DNA from: Nitrospira sp. SB0677_bin_15
GTDB lineage: Bacteria; Nitrospirota; Nitrospiria; Nitrospirales; UBA8639
Direction: 5' to 3'
DNA: 51,607 bases
NCBI GenBank assembly: GCA_009842645.1
Contig: VYFB01000085.1
Location: forward strand, 1-51,607
The notes under the pieces were generated by a model. The model made no database searches, was not told the origin of the DNA, and saw only the letters and a list, made by a program, of their open reading frames with translations. Made by a program: the position numbers and the translations under genes. Of the stretch, positions 38,869-47,188 are shown piece after piece. The stretch's first letter is position 1; each line of letters opens with the position of its first letter.

Positions 38869-40497
38869 ATGAGCGAACACAGACAACCCATGGTCACGTC
38901 CGACCCGCACAGACAGAACGATATCCGGGTCCAGGCCCAAAAGCGCCGGACCTTCGCCATCATCAGTCATCCCGACGCGGGAAAAACCACCGTCACGGAA
39001 AAACTGTTGCTCTATTCGGGGATGGTCCGGACGGCAGGCATGGTGGGTAGCCGGAAAAGCGCCAAAATGGCGACCTCCGACTGGATGGACATGGAACAGG
39101 AACGCGGGATCTCGATCACCGCGTCGGCCATGCAGTTCCAATACAAGCAAACCGTCATCAACGTCCTCGACACGCCGGGCCACCAGGATTTCTGTGAAGA
39201 TACCTACCGGACGCTGACCGCGGCGGACAGTGCCGTGATGGTCATCGACGCGGCAAAAGGCGTTGAGGCTCAAACCCGGAAATTGTTTGAGGTGTGCCGG
39301 TTGCGCAATATCCCAGTGCTGACGTTGATCAACAAAATGGACCTGCCGGGGCGCCCGCCACTGGATCTCATGGCCGATGTCGAAGACGTCCTCCGCATTC
39401 ACGCCAACCCGGTCAATTGGCCCGTGGGGTCAGGACAACAATTCACGGGCGTCGTGGACCGCGCCTCCCGCCGGGTCTCGCTGTTCAAAAAAATGGCGGC
39501 GCAGGGCGCAGCCAAAGCCGACCGCACGGAAATTTCTTTGGACGGTCCCGAAGTCACGACCCTGATTGAGGAAGACGTCCTGCAGGAAGTCAACCACGAT
39601 TTGGAACTGTTGGACGTGGCCGGGAATCCGTATTCGCAAGAAGCTTTTCTTCGCGGTGAAGTCACCCCCGTATTTTTTGCCTCCGCGCTCACGAATTTCG
39701 GCATTGAAAATTTCTTTGACGCCTTCGTGGAGATGGCACCCGCGGCTATGCCGCGCATGGCCGACCGGCCTAACGGCACGCAAATCACCGTGGACCCCGT
39801 GGAGCACCCGTTCAGCGCCTACATCTTCAAAATCCAGGCAAACATGAATCCCCGGCATCGCGACAGCACCGCCTTCCTCCGCGTCTGCTCCGGCCGGTTC
39901 GAGCGTGACATGGTGGTCAAACATCATCGCCTGGGGCATGACGTGCGCCTGTCACGGCCGCACAGTCTCGTGGCCAAGGGCCGCCACACCGTGGACGAGG
40001 CGTATCCCGGAGACATCATCGGCGTGATCAACCCGGGACAATTTGCCATCGGCGATACCATTTCATTGAGTGACGGATTCAATTATCAATCCCTCCCCCA
40101 GTTTCAACCGGAAGTGTTCGCCCGGATTCAACCCACCGACGTGGGCAAACGCAAAGCCTTTGACAAAGGCATGGAGCAAATGGCCGCCGAAGGCACGGTC
40201 CGGATTCTGCGGAGCCTCGATGAGTTGGATTTCCTCGTGGCCGCGGTGGGGCGCCTCCAGTTCGACGTGCTGGAATTTCGCCTCCGCAATGAGTACCGGG
40301 TGGAGACCCGGCTCGAACCGTTGAGCTATGCGTGCAGTGCCTGGGTAGTCGGAGACCTCGACACCTTTCGCGCCCCGAGCGACGCGATGATCGTCAAAGA
40401 CCACCGGGACCGTCCCATCGTGCTCTTCTGCTCTCCCTGGTCCAAAACCTTCACGAAAGAACGCAACCCCGACCACGACCTGCTGGAGATGGGGTAA
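38869..40497 (+). CDS. prfC: Peptide chain release factor 3
   Basis: RF3 is a GTPase that recycles RF1/RF2 from the ribosome. From ATG 38869 it has 542 residues. G1 is SHPDAGKTTVTEK, followed by the switch region MEQERGISITASAMQF, G3 DTPGHQDF, G4 NKMD, and the RF3-specific C-terminal part (LQFDVLEFRLRNEYRVE). The strict start may also be the ATG at 38890, because residues before DPHRQNDIRVQAQKRRTFAI are not conserved in the family. Its 5' leader is made of repeats B and C. Confidence 0.94.
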   Translation: MSEHRQPMVTSDPHRQNDIRVQAQKRRTFAIISHPDAGKTTVTEKLLLYSGMVRTAGMVGSRKSAKMATSDWMDMEQERGISITASAMQFQYKQTVINVLDTPGHQDFCEDTYRTLTAADSAVMVIDAAKGVEAQTRKLFEVCRLRNIPVLTLINKMDLPGRPPLDLMADVEDVLRIHANPVNWPVGSGQQFTGVVDRASRRVSLFKKMAAQGAAKADRTEISLDGPEVTTLIEEDVLQEVNHDLELLDVAGNPYSQEAFLRGEVTPVFFASALTNFGIENFFDAFVEMAPAAMPRMADRPNGTQITVDPVEHPFSAYIFKIQANMNPRHRDSTAFLRVCSGRFERDMVVKHHRLGHDVRLSRPHSLVAKGRHTVDEAYPGDIIGVINPGQFAIGDTISLSDGFNYQSLPQFQPEVFARIQPTDVGKRKAFDKGMEQMAAEGTVRILRSLDELDFLVAAVGRLQFDVLEFRLRNEYRVETRLEPLSYACSAWVVGDLDTFRAPSDAMIVKDHRDRPIVLFCSPWSKTFTKERNPDHDLLEMG

Positions 40498-40530
40498 TTT
40501 TTCTCTGCCGGTTCCGTCCCCTCCGCCGTC

Positions 40531-40551
40531 ATGCCGGACCTGATCCGGCAT
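40531..40551 (+). terminator. Hairpin after prfC (REP-like)
   Basis: ATGCCGGA CCTGA TCCGGCAT, an 8-bp perfect stem about 35 bases after the prfC stop; a family A repeat (40572-40599) follows. No T-run, so function as a terminator is only probable. Confidence 0.4.
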
Positions 40552-40621
40552 CCAGAAGAAACCCGGCTTCTTCCCCAACATCTTTAATCGGGGATCCAGT
40601 CTATATGGTCGGGAATGTAAA

Positions 40622-40824
40622 TGTTCACTAATTCGTTGACACGTTCAGTTGATGGGTTGAGGAAACACCATTCGTAAGAACACACGCCAGTTGTCATTCT
40701 GAACGAAGTGAAGAATCTGCTTTTATGGGTGCTTGTTGTCGCAATGACGAGATTCTTCGCCTTCGGCTCAGAATGACAATTCTGGCGGGGCCAGCCCTTC
40801 ACTTTGTCAACGAATTACTGAACA
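40622..40824. mobile_element. 203-bp inverted-repeat element (MITE-like), carrying a nested palindrome
   Basis: The ends TGTTCACTAATTCGTTGACA and TGTCAACGAATTACTGAACA are inverted repeats with one mismatch. Inside (about 40691-40780) lies another large palindrome, TTGTCATTCTGAACGAAGTG AAGAATCT facing AGATTCTTCGCCTTCGGCTC AGAATGACAA. No ORF. No clear target duplication was seen. The rest of 40498-40914 holds only family A and REP-like repeats and the VOC gene's leader. Confidence 0.7.
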
Positions 40825-40914
40825 CCTACAGGAATGACGGATTGGGCGTATCATTTCTCTCGTGTTATCATCATCGAAGACACTGCTGCTGACTCATGAC
40901 AAAGGAGATGGATC

Positions 40915-41319
40915 ATGGCCGTTCAAGTCTATGGATGCAACCACGTCGTCATCGAAGTGGACGACGCGCAGAAAGCCGTGGAATTTTATTCAGACGTGTT
41001 CAACCTGGAAATGCTGCGGGGAGGCGAGGGTGCCGCCTGGTGTAAACTGGGGGAGCATCAGTTCCTGGCCATCTTCGAAGTCGACACCTTGCAACCCGAC
41101 CGGACGAAACACTTCGGCCTCATGGTCCGGGACGAAGCGCAGGTCAATGAAGTGCGGGACAAACTCGTCAACAAATACGGCCTGACGTTGCAGCCGCCGT
41201 TCCGGTGCGACTTCCGCGACCCCTGGGGCAACCGCATCCAGGTCGTGGACATCCACGATGAGTCTCTCGTCTGGCTACTCCCCTACCGCGAAGTACAGGA
41301 CACGGGAATTAAGATGTAG
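40915..41319 (+). CDS. VOC (glyoxalase/bleomycin-resistance) superfamily protein
   Basis: A 134-residue protein with the beta-alpha-beta-beta-beta repeat of the vicinal oxygen chelate fold: NHVVIEVDDAQKAVEFYSDV then KHFGLMVRDEAQVNEVRDKL and DPWGNRIQVVDIHDESL. His and Glu residues at these sites fit metal binding. AAAGGAGATGG precedes the ATG. The substrate is unknown (dioxygenase, lyase or resistance protein). The stop codon TAG and following bases belong to a family D repeat, so the C-terminus ends exactly at a repeat insertion. Confidence 0.82.
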   Translation: MAVQVYGCNHVVIEVDDAQKAVEFYSDVFNLEMLRGGEGAAWCKLGEHQFLAIFEVDTLQPDRTKHFGLMVRDEAQVNEVRDKLVNKYGLTLQPPFRCDFRDPWGNRIQVVDIHDESLVWLLPYREVQDTGIKM

Positions 41320-41404
41320 GTCGGATTAGCGAAGCGTAATCCGACGGCTCGGCCAATTGTCGGGTTACGCCCTTCGACTACGCTCAGGACTAACCCGACC
41401 TACT
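41317..41404. repeat. Family D repeat, double, with family B unit
   Basis: TAGGTCGGATTAGCGAAGCG TAATCCGAC, then ATTGTCGGGTTACGCCCTTC GACTACGCTCAGGACTAACC CGACCTACT. Starts at the VOC stop codon. Confidence 0.8.
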
Positions 41405-41441
41405 GAACTTGTCGCTCCTTCTTCAACAACGACCGTATATT

Positions 41442-41633
41442 TCATGAGACTTGTAATTCGCCAACTCTTCGGACGCAGGGAATGGGACCACTCGTCAGTT
41501 CGTGGTAAATATCCGTCAGGTTCTTTTCTAATGCTCCTCTCGTTTCGCCTTGCGTCCAGTAGTCGGGATACTCTGCAAAGAATCCGAGCCACATGTCCCC
41601 ATCTTGCCAATAGACGTACTTTTGCGTCTGCAT
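41442..41633 (-). CDS. HicB-like antitoxin, no toxin partner
   Basis: A 63-residue protein, MQTQKYVYWQDGDMWLGFFA then EYPDYWTQGETRGALEKNLTDIYHELTSG, the HicB fold. AAGGG lies eight bases before this ATG. No HicA gene adjoins it. It follows a Phd/YefM-like antitoxin gene by 60 bases on the same strand, so two antitoxin-type genes stand together without a recognisable toxin. Confidence 0.7.
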   Translation of the reverse strand: MQTQKYVYWQDGDMWLGFFAEYPDYWTQGETRGALEKNLTDIYHELTSGPIPCVRRVGELQVS

Positions 41634-41693
41634 TGTTTTAGCCCTTTTCGTTACAGACAATCATTATAATCAGCGGTAGCCCGTGCGAACACT

Positions 41694-41948
41694 CTAACCA
41701 TCAATCGTGGCTCGTTCAGTGACCTGTCCTGTCTTAAATTGCTCGATGGATTGAGCCAGATGGGCAGCATTGGCCGGTGATTTCAGCAAATGGACGGTTT
41801 CCATCAAACTGTTGTAATAATCCATGGACATCACCACGGCATCTTTTGCATCCCGACGCGTGATGACCGCACAGTCGGCATCATTCGCAACTCCATCAAG
41901 TACTGATTTCAACCGATTCCTGGCTTCAGTAAATGAGACAATACGCAT
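41694..41948 (-). CDS. Phd/YefM-family antitoxin
   Basis: An 84-residue protein: [20 protein letters not shown] then CAVITRRDAKDAVVMSMDYYNSLMETVHLL, the Phd/YefM N-terminal DNA-binding fold, with a disordered toxin-binding tail. A YoeB- or Doc-like toxin is expected downstream but is not there; a HicB-like gene occupies the position. Confidence 0.85.
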   Translation of the reverse strand: MRIVSFTEARNRLKSVLDGVANDADCAVITRRDAKDAVVMSMDYYNSLMETVHLLKSPANAAHLAQSIEQFKTGQVTERATIDG

Positions 41949-42035
41949 GGTAACCTCTTTTCAGTTGTACATTTTGTTGAACAAGTATATCGAAAAACTT
42001 TAGAATGTATAATTTATGGATTAAGCAGACGACGC

Positions 42036-42803
42036 TTACTCGCCAAACAATCCCTTCAACAATTCCTTGCCCATCCTGCCGATGGATTTGCCGAGTTGCT
42101 TGATGCCCTGGGGCAGGAGTAGCCCCGGTTTCATGACGGCCTTGTCAATGGCGTCGTAGATCTGCTCGAAGATGAGGGCTGAGGCTTGTGAGAACGTGGT
42201 GCCGCCTGACGGGTTCCCGATGTCACGCAATTCGAGATCGGGTAACGGCAATTGCGTGACTTCGCTCTGTCCGCCGACGAAGCTCACGTTGATGATCGCG
42301 TCTTTGACCGTCACTTTCTTGACGTGAACGGACTTATCGAATTCCTGTCTTTCCTCAGGTTCTGCGTCCTTTTCTTGATCGTCATCGGAACCGGACCCCG
42401 TATTTCGCTTGACGTTCTCATGGATCGTGGCGAGGTTGCTGCCCCGTAACGACCATTCAAACGTCACGGCCGGTTTGACGATCAGCACCTCCTCGACGAT
42501 CACGGTATCCGTCAACAGCGAGTTCCAATCGACCTTGATCCGAATTTCCGGAAGGGATACGGCAGAGGAGGTCTCATACCCTTCAGGGTTGTTGACCGTG
42601 AGTCCGGTCAATCCGGCGTGCATGCTTGTGCCGGACAGGAGAGTCACGTTCACGTCTTCCAGCGTGACAGGTACGCCCAGTATTCGTGGCCCCACGGTCT
42701 CGATGCCGCCTTTGACCAGGGCATTCAACGACAGGCTGACAAAAACCAGTGCCAGCAGTCCGATGACTCCAACGAGAACGAGAAACCTCACAAACACTTT
42801 CAT
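42036..42803 (-). CDS. AsmA-like membrane-anchored protein
   Basis: A 255-residue protein from MKVFVRFLVLVG. One N-terminal membrane helix (FLVLVGVIGLLALVFVSLSL) is followed by a periplasmic part with AsmA-family features: VGPRILGVPVTLEDVNVTLL, GLTGLTVNNPEGYETSSAVSL, VDWNSLLTDTVIVEEVLIVKP. An acidic linker (GSGSDDDQEKDAEPEERQE) splits it in two. AsmA-like proteins affect outer-membrane assembly and lipid transport. This one is short and a stand-alone gene. The first eight track residues are not used. Confidence 0.72.
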   Translation of the reverse strand: MKVFVRFLVLVGVIGLLALVFVSLSLNALVKGGIETVGPRILGVPVTLEDVNVTLLSGTSMHAGLTGLTVNNPEGYETSSAVSLPEIRIKVDWNSLLTDTVIVEEVLIVKPAVTFEWSLRGSNLATIHENVKRNTGSGSDDDQEKDAEPEERQEFDKSVHVKKVTVKDAIINVSFVGGQSEVTQLPLPDLELRDIGNPSGGTTFSQASALIFEQIYDAIDKAVMKPGLLLPQGIKQLGKSIGRMGKELLKGLFGE

Positions 42804-42859
42804 GGGAATGCTGTTTTTACAGGCCACGATTCAATCAGAAAAACTGCGATCAAACTGAA

Positions 42860-42955
42860 GTCTCTAAAACATATCGGGGATCCGGAGGCTTTTCGTTTTC
42901 CCTTTGTGAAGAGGAAAACCCTGGATTCCCGATTACAAATGTCGGGAATGACGGA
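42860..42955. repeat. Family A repeat and fragments between recR and the AsmA-like gene
   Basis: ATATCGGGGATCCGG near 42873 and CTGGATTCCCGATTACAAAT GTCGGGAATGACGG at about 42920-42953. Read on the minus strand, the latter hairpin follows the recR stop and may terminate the dnaX-ybaB-recR operon. Confidence 0.75.
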
Positions 42956-42976
42956 AAAAGGCGGGGAAATTGTCAA

Positions 42977-43582
42977 CTACAATTCACGGCGGCCTTCGAT
43001 GGATTTGGTCAGGGTCACGTCGTCGGCGTATTCGATGTCCATGCCCACGGGAATCCCGTACGCGATGCGTGAAACCGTGACCCCGTAGGGCTTCAGGAGT
43101 TTCGTGAGGTAAATGGCCGTGGCTTCGCCTTCAATGGTGGGGTTTGTCGCCACAATAACCTCCTGTACTCCGCCGTCCCGAACGCGCGCTTCCAATTCCT
43201 GGGCCCGAATGTCGGACGGCCCGACCCCATCCAGCGGTGAGAGCGAGCCCATCAGGACGTGATACAAGCCCTTGTATCCGCGACTTTGATCGATCGCATG
43301 TAACGTGCTCGGTTCCTCCACGACCAGAATCCTGGTGCGGTCCCGTTGCGGGTCCTGACAGATGTCGCACAACGGGCTTTCCGCAATATTGCGACATTGC
43401 TCACAAAACACCACAAATTCCTTCACGTCGCGAATGGCATCGGCCAGACGCAGAGCCTCTTCCTTGCTGACCTTCATCATATGAAACGCGAGTCGTTGCG
43501 AGGTCTTTTGCCCGATGCCGGGCAATCGAACAAACTCTTTGGCCAGCTTGGCCAATAGCCCCTGACGCTGTTGTACGCTCAT
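42977..43582 (-). CDS. recR: Recombination mediator RecR
   Basis: RecR loads RecA at gaps together with RecO and RecF. From MSVQQRQGLLAKLAKEFVRL it has 201 residues, the family norm. The N-terminal helix-hairpin-helix (RLPGIGQKTSQRLAFHMM), a four-cysteine zinc finger (CEQCRNIAESPLCDIC) and the Toprim domain (LVVEEPSTL, NPTIEGEATAIYL) are intact. The conserved YGIPVGMDIEYAD closes it. Last gene of dnaX-ybaB-recR; the track start 12 codons upstream is rejected. Confidence 0.96.
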   Translation of the reverse strand: MSVQQRQGLLAKLAKEFVRLPGIGQKTSQRLAFHMMKVSKEEALRLADAIRDVKEFVVFCEQCRNIAESPLCDICQDPQRDRTRILVVEEPSTLHAIDQSRGYKGLYHVLMGSLSPLDGVGPSDIRAQELEARVRDGGVQEVIVATNPTIEGEATAIYLTKLLKPYGVTVSRIAYGIPVGMDIEYADDVTLTKSIEGRREL

Positions 43583-43614
43583 GACGGTGTTGTGGATTTT
43601 TGATTGTGGATTCG

Positions 43615-43938
43615 TCACATTCCGGGGATGCCGAGACCTCCGGTCAACCCCTTTACCTCATCAGCCATTAACTCCTTGGCCTTGCGCAATGCTTCATTGG
43701 TGGCAGCCACAAGGAGATCCTGCAACATGTCGGGGTCATCAGACTTCAAGACTTCGGGATCGATCGCCACGCTGGTGATTTGCATCCCGCCGTTGGCCGT
43801 GACCGTCACCATCCCGCCACCGGCAGACGCCTGGACGGTCTTCGCGGCGGCTTCCTCCTGAATTTTTCCCAGTTTCTCCTGCATGGCCTGGGCCTGTTTC
43901 AACAGGTTTCCCATATTGCCAAAAGGATTCTTGGACAT
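43615..43938 (-). CDS. ybaB: YbaB/EbfC nucleoid-associated protein
   Basis: A 107-residue protein with the family's helical start (NMGNLLKQAQAMQEKLGKIQ) and beta core (ASAGGGMVTVTANGGMQITS). It forms dimers that bind DNA. It lies between dnaX (two-base gap) and recR, the classical gene order. Confidence 0.95.
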   Translation of the reverse strand: MSKNPFGNMGNLLKQAQAMQEKLGKIQEEAAAKTVQASAGGGMVTVTANGGMQITSVAIDPEVLKSDDPDMLQDLLVAATNEALRKAKELMADEVKGLTGGLGIPGM

Positions 43939-43940
43939 GC

Positions 43941-45689
43941 TTACGCCTCCTTCTTTCCACTCGGGCGACTGGCCTTCACCACTTCGCCGCCAAACAGTTC
44001 CATCGCGTGTTTCACCATGGGATTCGCTCGTACCTGCGACAACAAGGCCTCGTCATCCTCTTCCCGCCGTTTATTTCGCACCTGCCTGATCGTGAGCCCG
44101 TCGTCCGGCTCTCCGGTCAATTCGACCACCCGAAGGCGAATGCTCACCCCTGCAACGGTTTGGCAGACCTTTGCAATCAATGCGCGGGTCTCTTCTTTCT
44201 GGATTCTCGAACAGGCCACCGCTGCGGTTTTGGGAAACCCCACGATGACCTGATTGCCTTCGATTTTCACCAACGTTCCCATTTCCAAATGGGTTCCAAT
44301 GTTGGGGGCATCCTGAATCACGGAATCGACGACCCGCTGCCAATCTTCTTCCCGGATAGCCGGGGAACTCCCTGGAGACGCCGGTCTCGGTTGAGGCGTA
44401 GATTTCACCTCGACCGCAGGCCGTGCGGCGCGCGGCGCGCGCGCGGCGTGGGAAGCAGGGGGCCTTTGCGCCGGAGGAGAGGGGCGTTCGGCCTGACCGG
44501 GTGCCGGCCGGGGTTTTTCTGCTGGCGCGCTTGCAGTTTGAGGTTGTGCTCCTCGTCCCGTTTCGGCTTGCCGTAACACCTGTGCGCCGGTCTGCAGCAA
44601 CCGCGCCGCGCGAACGGCGGCGACTTCAAAGACAAACCGGGGATGCGCCGTTGACCGGAGGCGATCTTCGGCTTGGGCAAAAAGGTGAAAGATTTCCTGT
44701 ACCTGCTCCACCGAGAACGACTTGGCTTCAGTCAACAAGTGCTTCACGTCTTCGTCCGGCAAATCCATCAAGCCCTGCGCTTGCTCGAATCCCGGCACCA
44801 CGGCTGCGATCATCAGGTGACGCATACGCTCCACCACCGCGCCGCAATAGGCCCGCAGGTCGTACCCGTGATCGACCACCTCGCCGACCAGGGCCACGGC
44901 CCCGGCCGGATCTTGAACCACGACTGTCTGCACGAGGCGGCCCACCAGTTCATCCGGAACGGCCCCGAGCATCTCATCCACGTCGTGCTCGGCAATCGAC
45001 TGGCTGCCGAACGCCACGGCCTGATCCAACAGACTGAGCGCGTCGCGCATACTGCCTTCACTCGCCCTGGCCATCGCCCCCAGACTTCGTTCATTGATCG
45101 TGACGCCGACGTGTGTCACGACTTCCTGGAGACGCGCAATGATCTCCCGCCGGGGAATCCGGCGAAAGTTGAAATGTTGGCAGCGAGACGTGATCGTGGG
45201 CGGGATTTTGTGGACTTCAGTCGTCGCAAAGATAAACACCGCGTGCGACGGGGGCTCTTCCAGTGTCTTCAACAGCGCGTTGAACGCCGAATTGGAGAGC
45301 ATGTGGACTTCGTCGATGATGTAAATCCGATAGGTGCCCCGGAACGGCGAAAATTTGACGTTTTCGCGAAGCTCCCGGACGTCGTCCACGCCGGTATTCG
45401 AGGCGCCGTCGATCTCGATGACGTCAACCGAATTCCCGCGCGTAATTTCCAAACAACCCTCGCACTGCCCGCAGGGTTCCGGAGTGGGCCCTTTTTCGCA
45501 GTTCAGCGCCTTGGCCAGAATTCGGGCGGCCGTGGTTTTGCCCACGCCGCGCATGCCGGAAAAGAGATACGCATGGGCAACCTGTTGCCGGAGAATGGCG
45601 TTCCGCAACGTCTGCACGACGTGCGGCTGTCCGATCAACTCTTCAAACGTGCCCGGACGAAACTTTCTGGCGGAAACCTGATATTCCAT
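43941..45689 (-). CDS. dnaX: DNA polymerase III subunits gamma/tau
   Basis: The clamp-loader ATPase, 582 residues from MEYQVSARKFRPGTFEELIG. Walker A is GMRGVGKT at 45-52. The zinc-binding cysteines are 64, 73, 76 and 79 (CGQCEGC). Walker B is IIDEVHML at 124-131, with sensor TSRCQHF. A Pro/Ala-rich linker of about 90 residues leads to a C-terminal tau-like domain. I looked for the A-AAA-AAG slippery site used for the short gamma form and did not find a convincing one. Seven codons of track N-terminus are dropped; AGGAA precedes this ATG. Confidence 0.95.
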   Translation of the reverse strand: MEYQVSARKFRPGTFEELIGQPHVVQTLRNAILRQQVAHAYLFSGMRGVGKTTAARILAKALNCEKGPTPEPCGQCEGCLEITRGNSVDVIEIDGASNTGVDDVRELRENVKFSPFRGTYRIYIIDEVHMLSNSAFNALLKTLEEPPSHAVFIFATTEVHKIPPTITSRCQHFNFRRIPRREIIARLQEVVTHVGVTINERSLGAMARASEGSMRDALSLLDQAVAFGSQSIAEHDVDEMLGAVPDELVGRLVQTVVVQDPAGAVALVGEVVDHGYDLRAYCGAVVERMRHLMIAAVVPGFEQAQGLMDLPDEDVKHLLTEAKSFSVEQVQEIFHLFAQAEDRLRSTAHPRFVFEVAAVRAARLLQTGAQVLRQAETGRGAQPQTASAPAEKPRPAPGQAERPSPPAQRPPASHAARAPRAARPAVEVKSTPQPRPASPGSSPAIREEDWQRVVDSVIQDAPNIGTHLEMGTLVKIEGNQVIVGFPKTAAVACSRIQKEETRALIAKVCQTVAGVSIRLRVVELTGEPDDGLTIRQVRNKRREEDDEALLSQVRANPMVKHAMELFGGEVVKASRPSGKKEA

Positions 45690-45728
45690 CACTCGTTCCT
45701 TCGACTCCACCTAGAGTTGCCAGGGCGG

Positions 45729-45760
45729 ACACCCGTTCGCTTCGCTCAGGGCAGGCTCCG
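45729..45760. repeat. Family B-like repeat between dnaX and the SRP RNA
   Basis: ACACCCGTTCGCTTCGCTCA GGGCAGGCTCCG. A degenerate copy. Confidence 0.5.
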
Positions 45761-45790
45761 GTCCGCCCCTATTCATGAAGATCGTCAAAA

Positions 45791-45893
45791 CCGGGGCCGG
45801 GTGATCCTGTAGCACACAGACTCGCTTGCTTACCGTTGCTTCCTTCCGGACCTGGCGGGGTTCACAAGATTCTGCTGCACAGGGCCCAGCCCC
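45791..45893 (-). ncRNA. ffs: Signal recognition particle RNA, small bacterial type
   Basis: On the minus strand it reads GGGGCTGGGCCCTGTGCAGC, then GTGAACCCCGCCAGGTCCGG AAGGAAGCAACGGTAAGC (the conserved Ffh-binding loop), and ends GGATCACCCGGCCCCGG. Outer sequences pair over about ten bases. It guides ribosomes making membrane proteins to the membrane with Ffh. It lies about 100 bases upstream of dnaX in the same direction, the common arrangement. Confidence 0.95.
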
Positions 45894-46216
45894 TTTTCGT
45901 TGTCAGTGCGGTCAAACGAATACTGAATCTTTGCTACTCCAGACCCACAGCCGTCCACCATAGTAGCAGCATTCCTATCGAAAGGGCTACATGAAAACCG
46001 TCTTTCGATCGCAAACTGTTGTCCTGCCCGCCATCGAAACCATGACAGCAGAATAGAGATTCCTGGACGGCTTCATAACCGTATTGTGGACGTTCGAGAA
46101 AACAATTGGACCATTCATGAAAATCTCATTGCCGTTTTCGTGTATTCGGCTAGGTTGCATCTGCCAATAAGCAGGATCGTCGAGTTGGGAAAATGTTTGA
46201 ATAGAAAGGGGCAAAT
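45894..46216. other. Intergenic between the SRP RNA and cobW
   Basis: No gene is supported. It should hold the divergent promoters of ffs (minus) and cobW (plus). The cobW ribosome binding site AAAGGGG is at 46205-46211. I see no Zur-type palindrome that I would trust. Confidence 0.4.
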
Positions 46217-47188
46217 ATGAAAGTCGAAGAGCAAGCTCAAGTCCCGGTCACGGTGTTGACGGGATTTCTTGGTGCGGGCAAAACCACCTTGTTGAATCGT
46301 ATCCTGACCACCGAGCACGGGAAACGGGTGGCGGTGATTGTGAATGAATTCGGTGAAGTCGGCATTGACAATCAACTGGTGGTAGGGGCGGACGAAGAAA
46401 TCTTTGAAATGAACAATGGGTGCATCTGTTGCACCGTTCGCGGAGACTTGATCCGGATCATTTCCAATTTGCTCAAGCGGAAAGAGCAGTTCGACTATAT
46501 GGTTATCGAGACCACGGGGCTGGCCGATCCGGCACCCGTCGCACAGACCTTTTTCGTCGATGACGACATGAAGCGCCGGTTGATGCTGGATGCCATTGTG
46601 ACGGTAGTGGATGCCAAGCATATCTGGGAACACCTGGATACCAGTCCGGAGGCCAAGGAGCAAATTGCCTTTGCGGATGTCATTCTTCTGAACAAGATCG
46701 ATCTGGTGGACGAAGGGGAAGTGGAGCGGCTGGAGAGCCGTGTTCGGGCCATCAATGTCATGGCCAAAATCTACCGGACCCGTGATGCCCGGTTGGAAAT
46801 CGAACGGTTGTTAAATGTAGGGGCGTTTGACCTGAGCCGGAAACTGGAAATCGATCCGAATTTTTTAGGCGAGGAAGCGCATGAGCATGATCCGTCGGTC
46901 TACTCCGTGTCGCTTGCGGAGGCCGGACAGGTGGACGAGGCCAAAGTCAATGATTGGCTGCGGGAGGTCCTGTCGGGGATGGGCACCGATATTTTTCGCA
47001 TGAAAGGGATTTTGAACGTGAAAGGGCAAGATGAGCGCTTCGTGTTTCAGGGAGTGCACATGCTGTTCGACGGTCGCCCTGATAGGCCATGGCGGGACAC
47101 GGAGCCGAGGGGGAACCAATTGGTGTTCATCGGCCGCAACCTCGATCGCGACCGGCTGGCCGAAGGATTTCGATTGTGCCTCGTTTAG
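46217..47188 (+). CDS. CobW/ZNG-family G3E GTPase (metal chaperone)
   Basis: A 323-residue GTPase with [15 protein letters not shown] (Walker A), the metal-binding motif [11 protein letters not shown] (CxCC), [24 protein letters not shown] (G4) and a C-terminal CobW_C domain ([25 protein letters not shown]). A short EEAHEHDPS is a weak histidine patch. G3E GTPases of this branch deliver zinc or cobalt to client proteins. A WD40 gene follows in the next frame, sharing one base (TAGTG); a MoaB and a ZIP transporter lie further on. Confidence 0.9.
   Translation: MKVEEQAQVPVTVLTGFLGAGKTTLLNRILTTEHGKRVAVIVNEFGEVGIDNQLVVGADEEIFEMNNGCICCTVRGDLIRIISNLLKRKEQFDYMVIETTGLADPAPVAQTFFVDDDMKRRLMLDAIVTVVDAKHIWEHLDTSPEAKEQIAFADVILLNKIDLVDEGEVERLESRVRAINVMAKIYRTRDARLEIERLLNVGAFDLSRKLEIDPNFLGEEAHEHDPSVYSVSLAEAGQVDEAKVNDWLREVLSGMGTDIFRMKGILNVKGQDERFVFQGVHMLFDGRPDRPWRDTEPRGNQLVFIGRNLDRDRLAEGFRLCLV

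Noticed and set aside
43941-45689. Programmed -1 frameshift in dnaX giving a short gamma protein
   Set aside because: I found no A-AAA-AAG-type slippery heptamer with a following hairpin; only isolated A5 runs are present.
44423-45812. Large plus-strand ORFs opposite dnaX
   Set aside because: High-GC antisense shadows of dnaX with no motif and no initiation signals.
45987-46214. Minus-strand ORF of 75 residues upstream of cobW
   Set aside because: No recognisable family, overlaps the expected promoter region, and no ribosome binding site.
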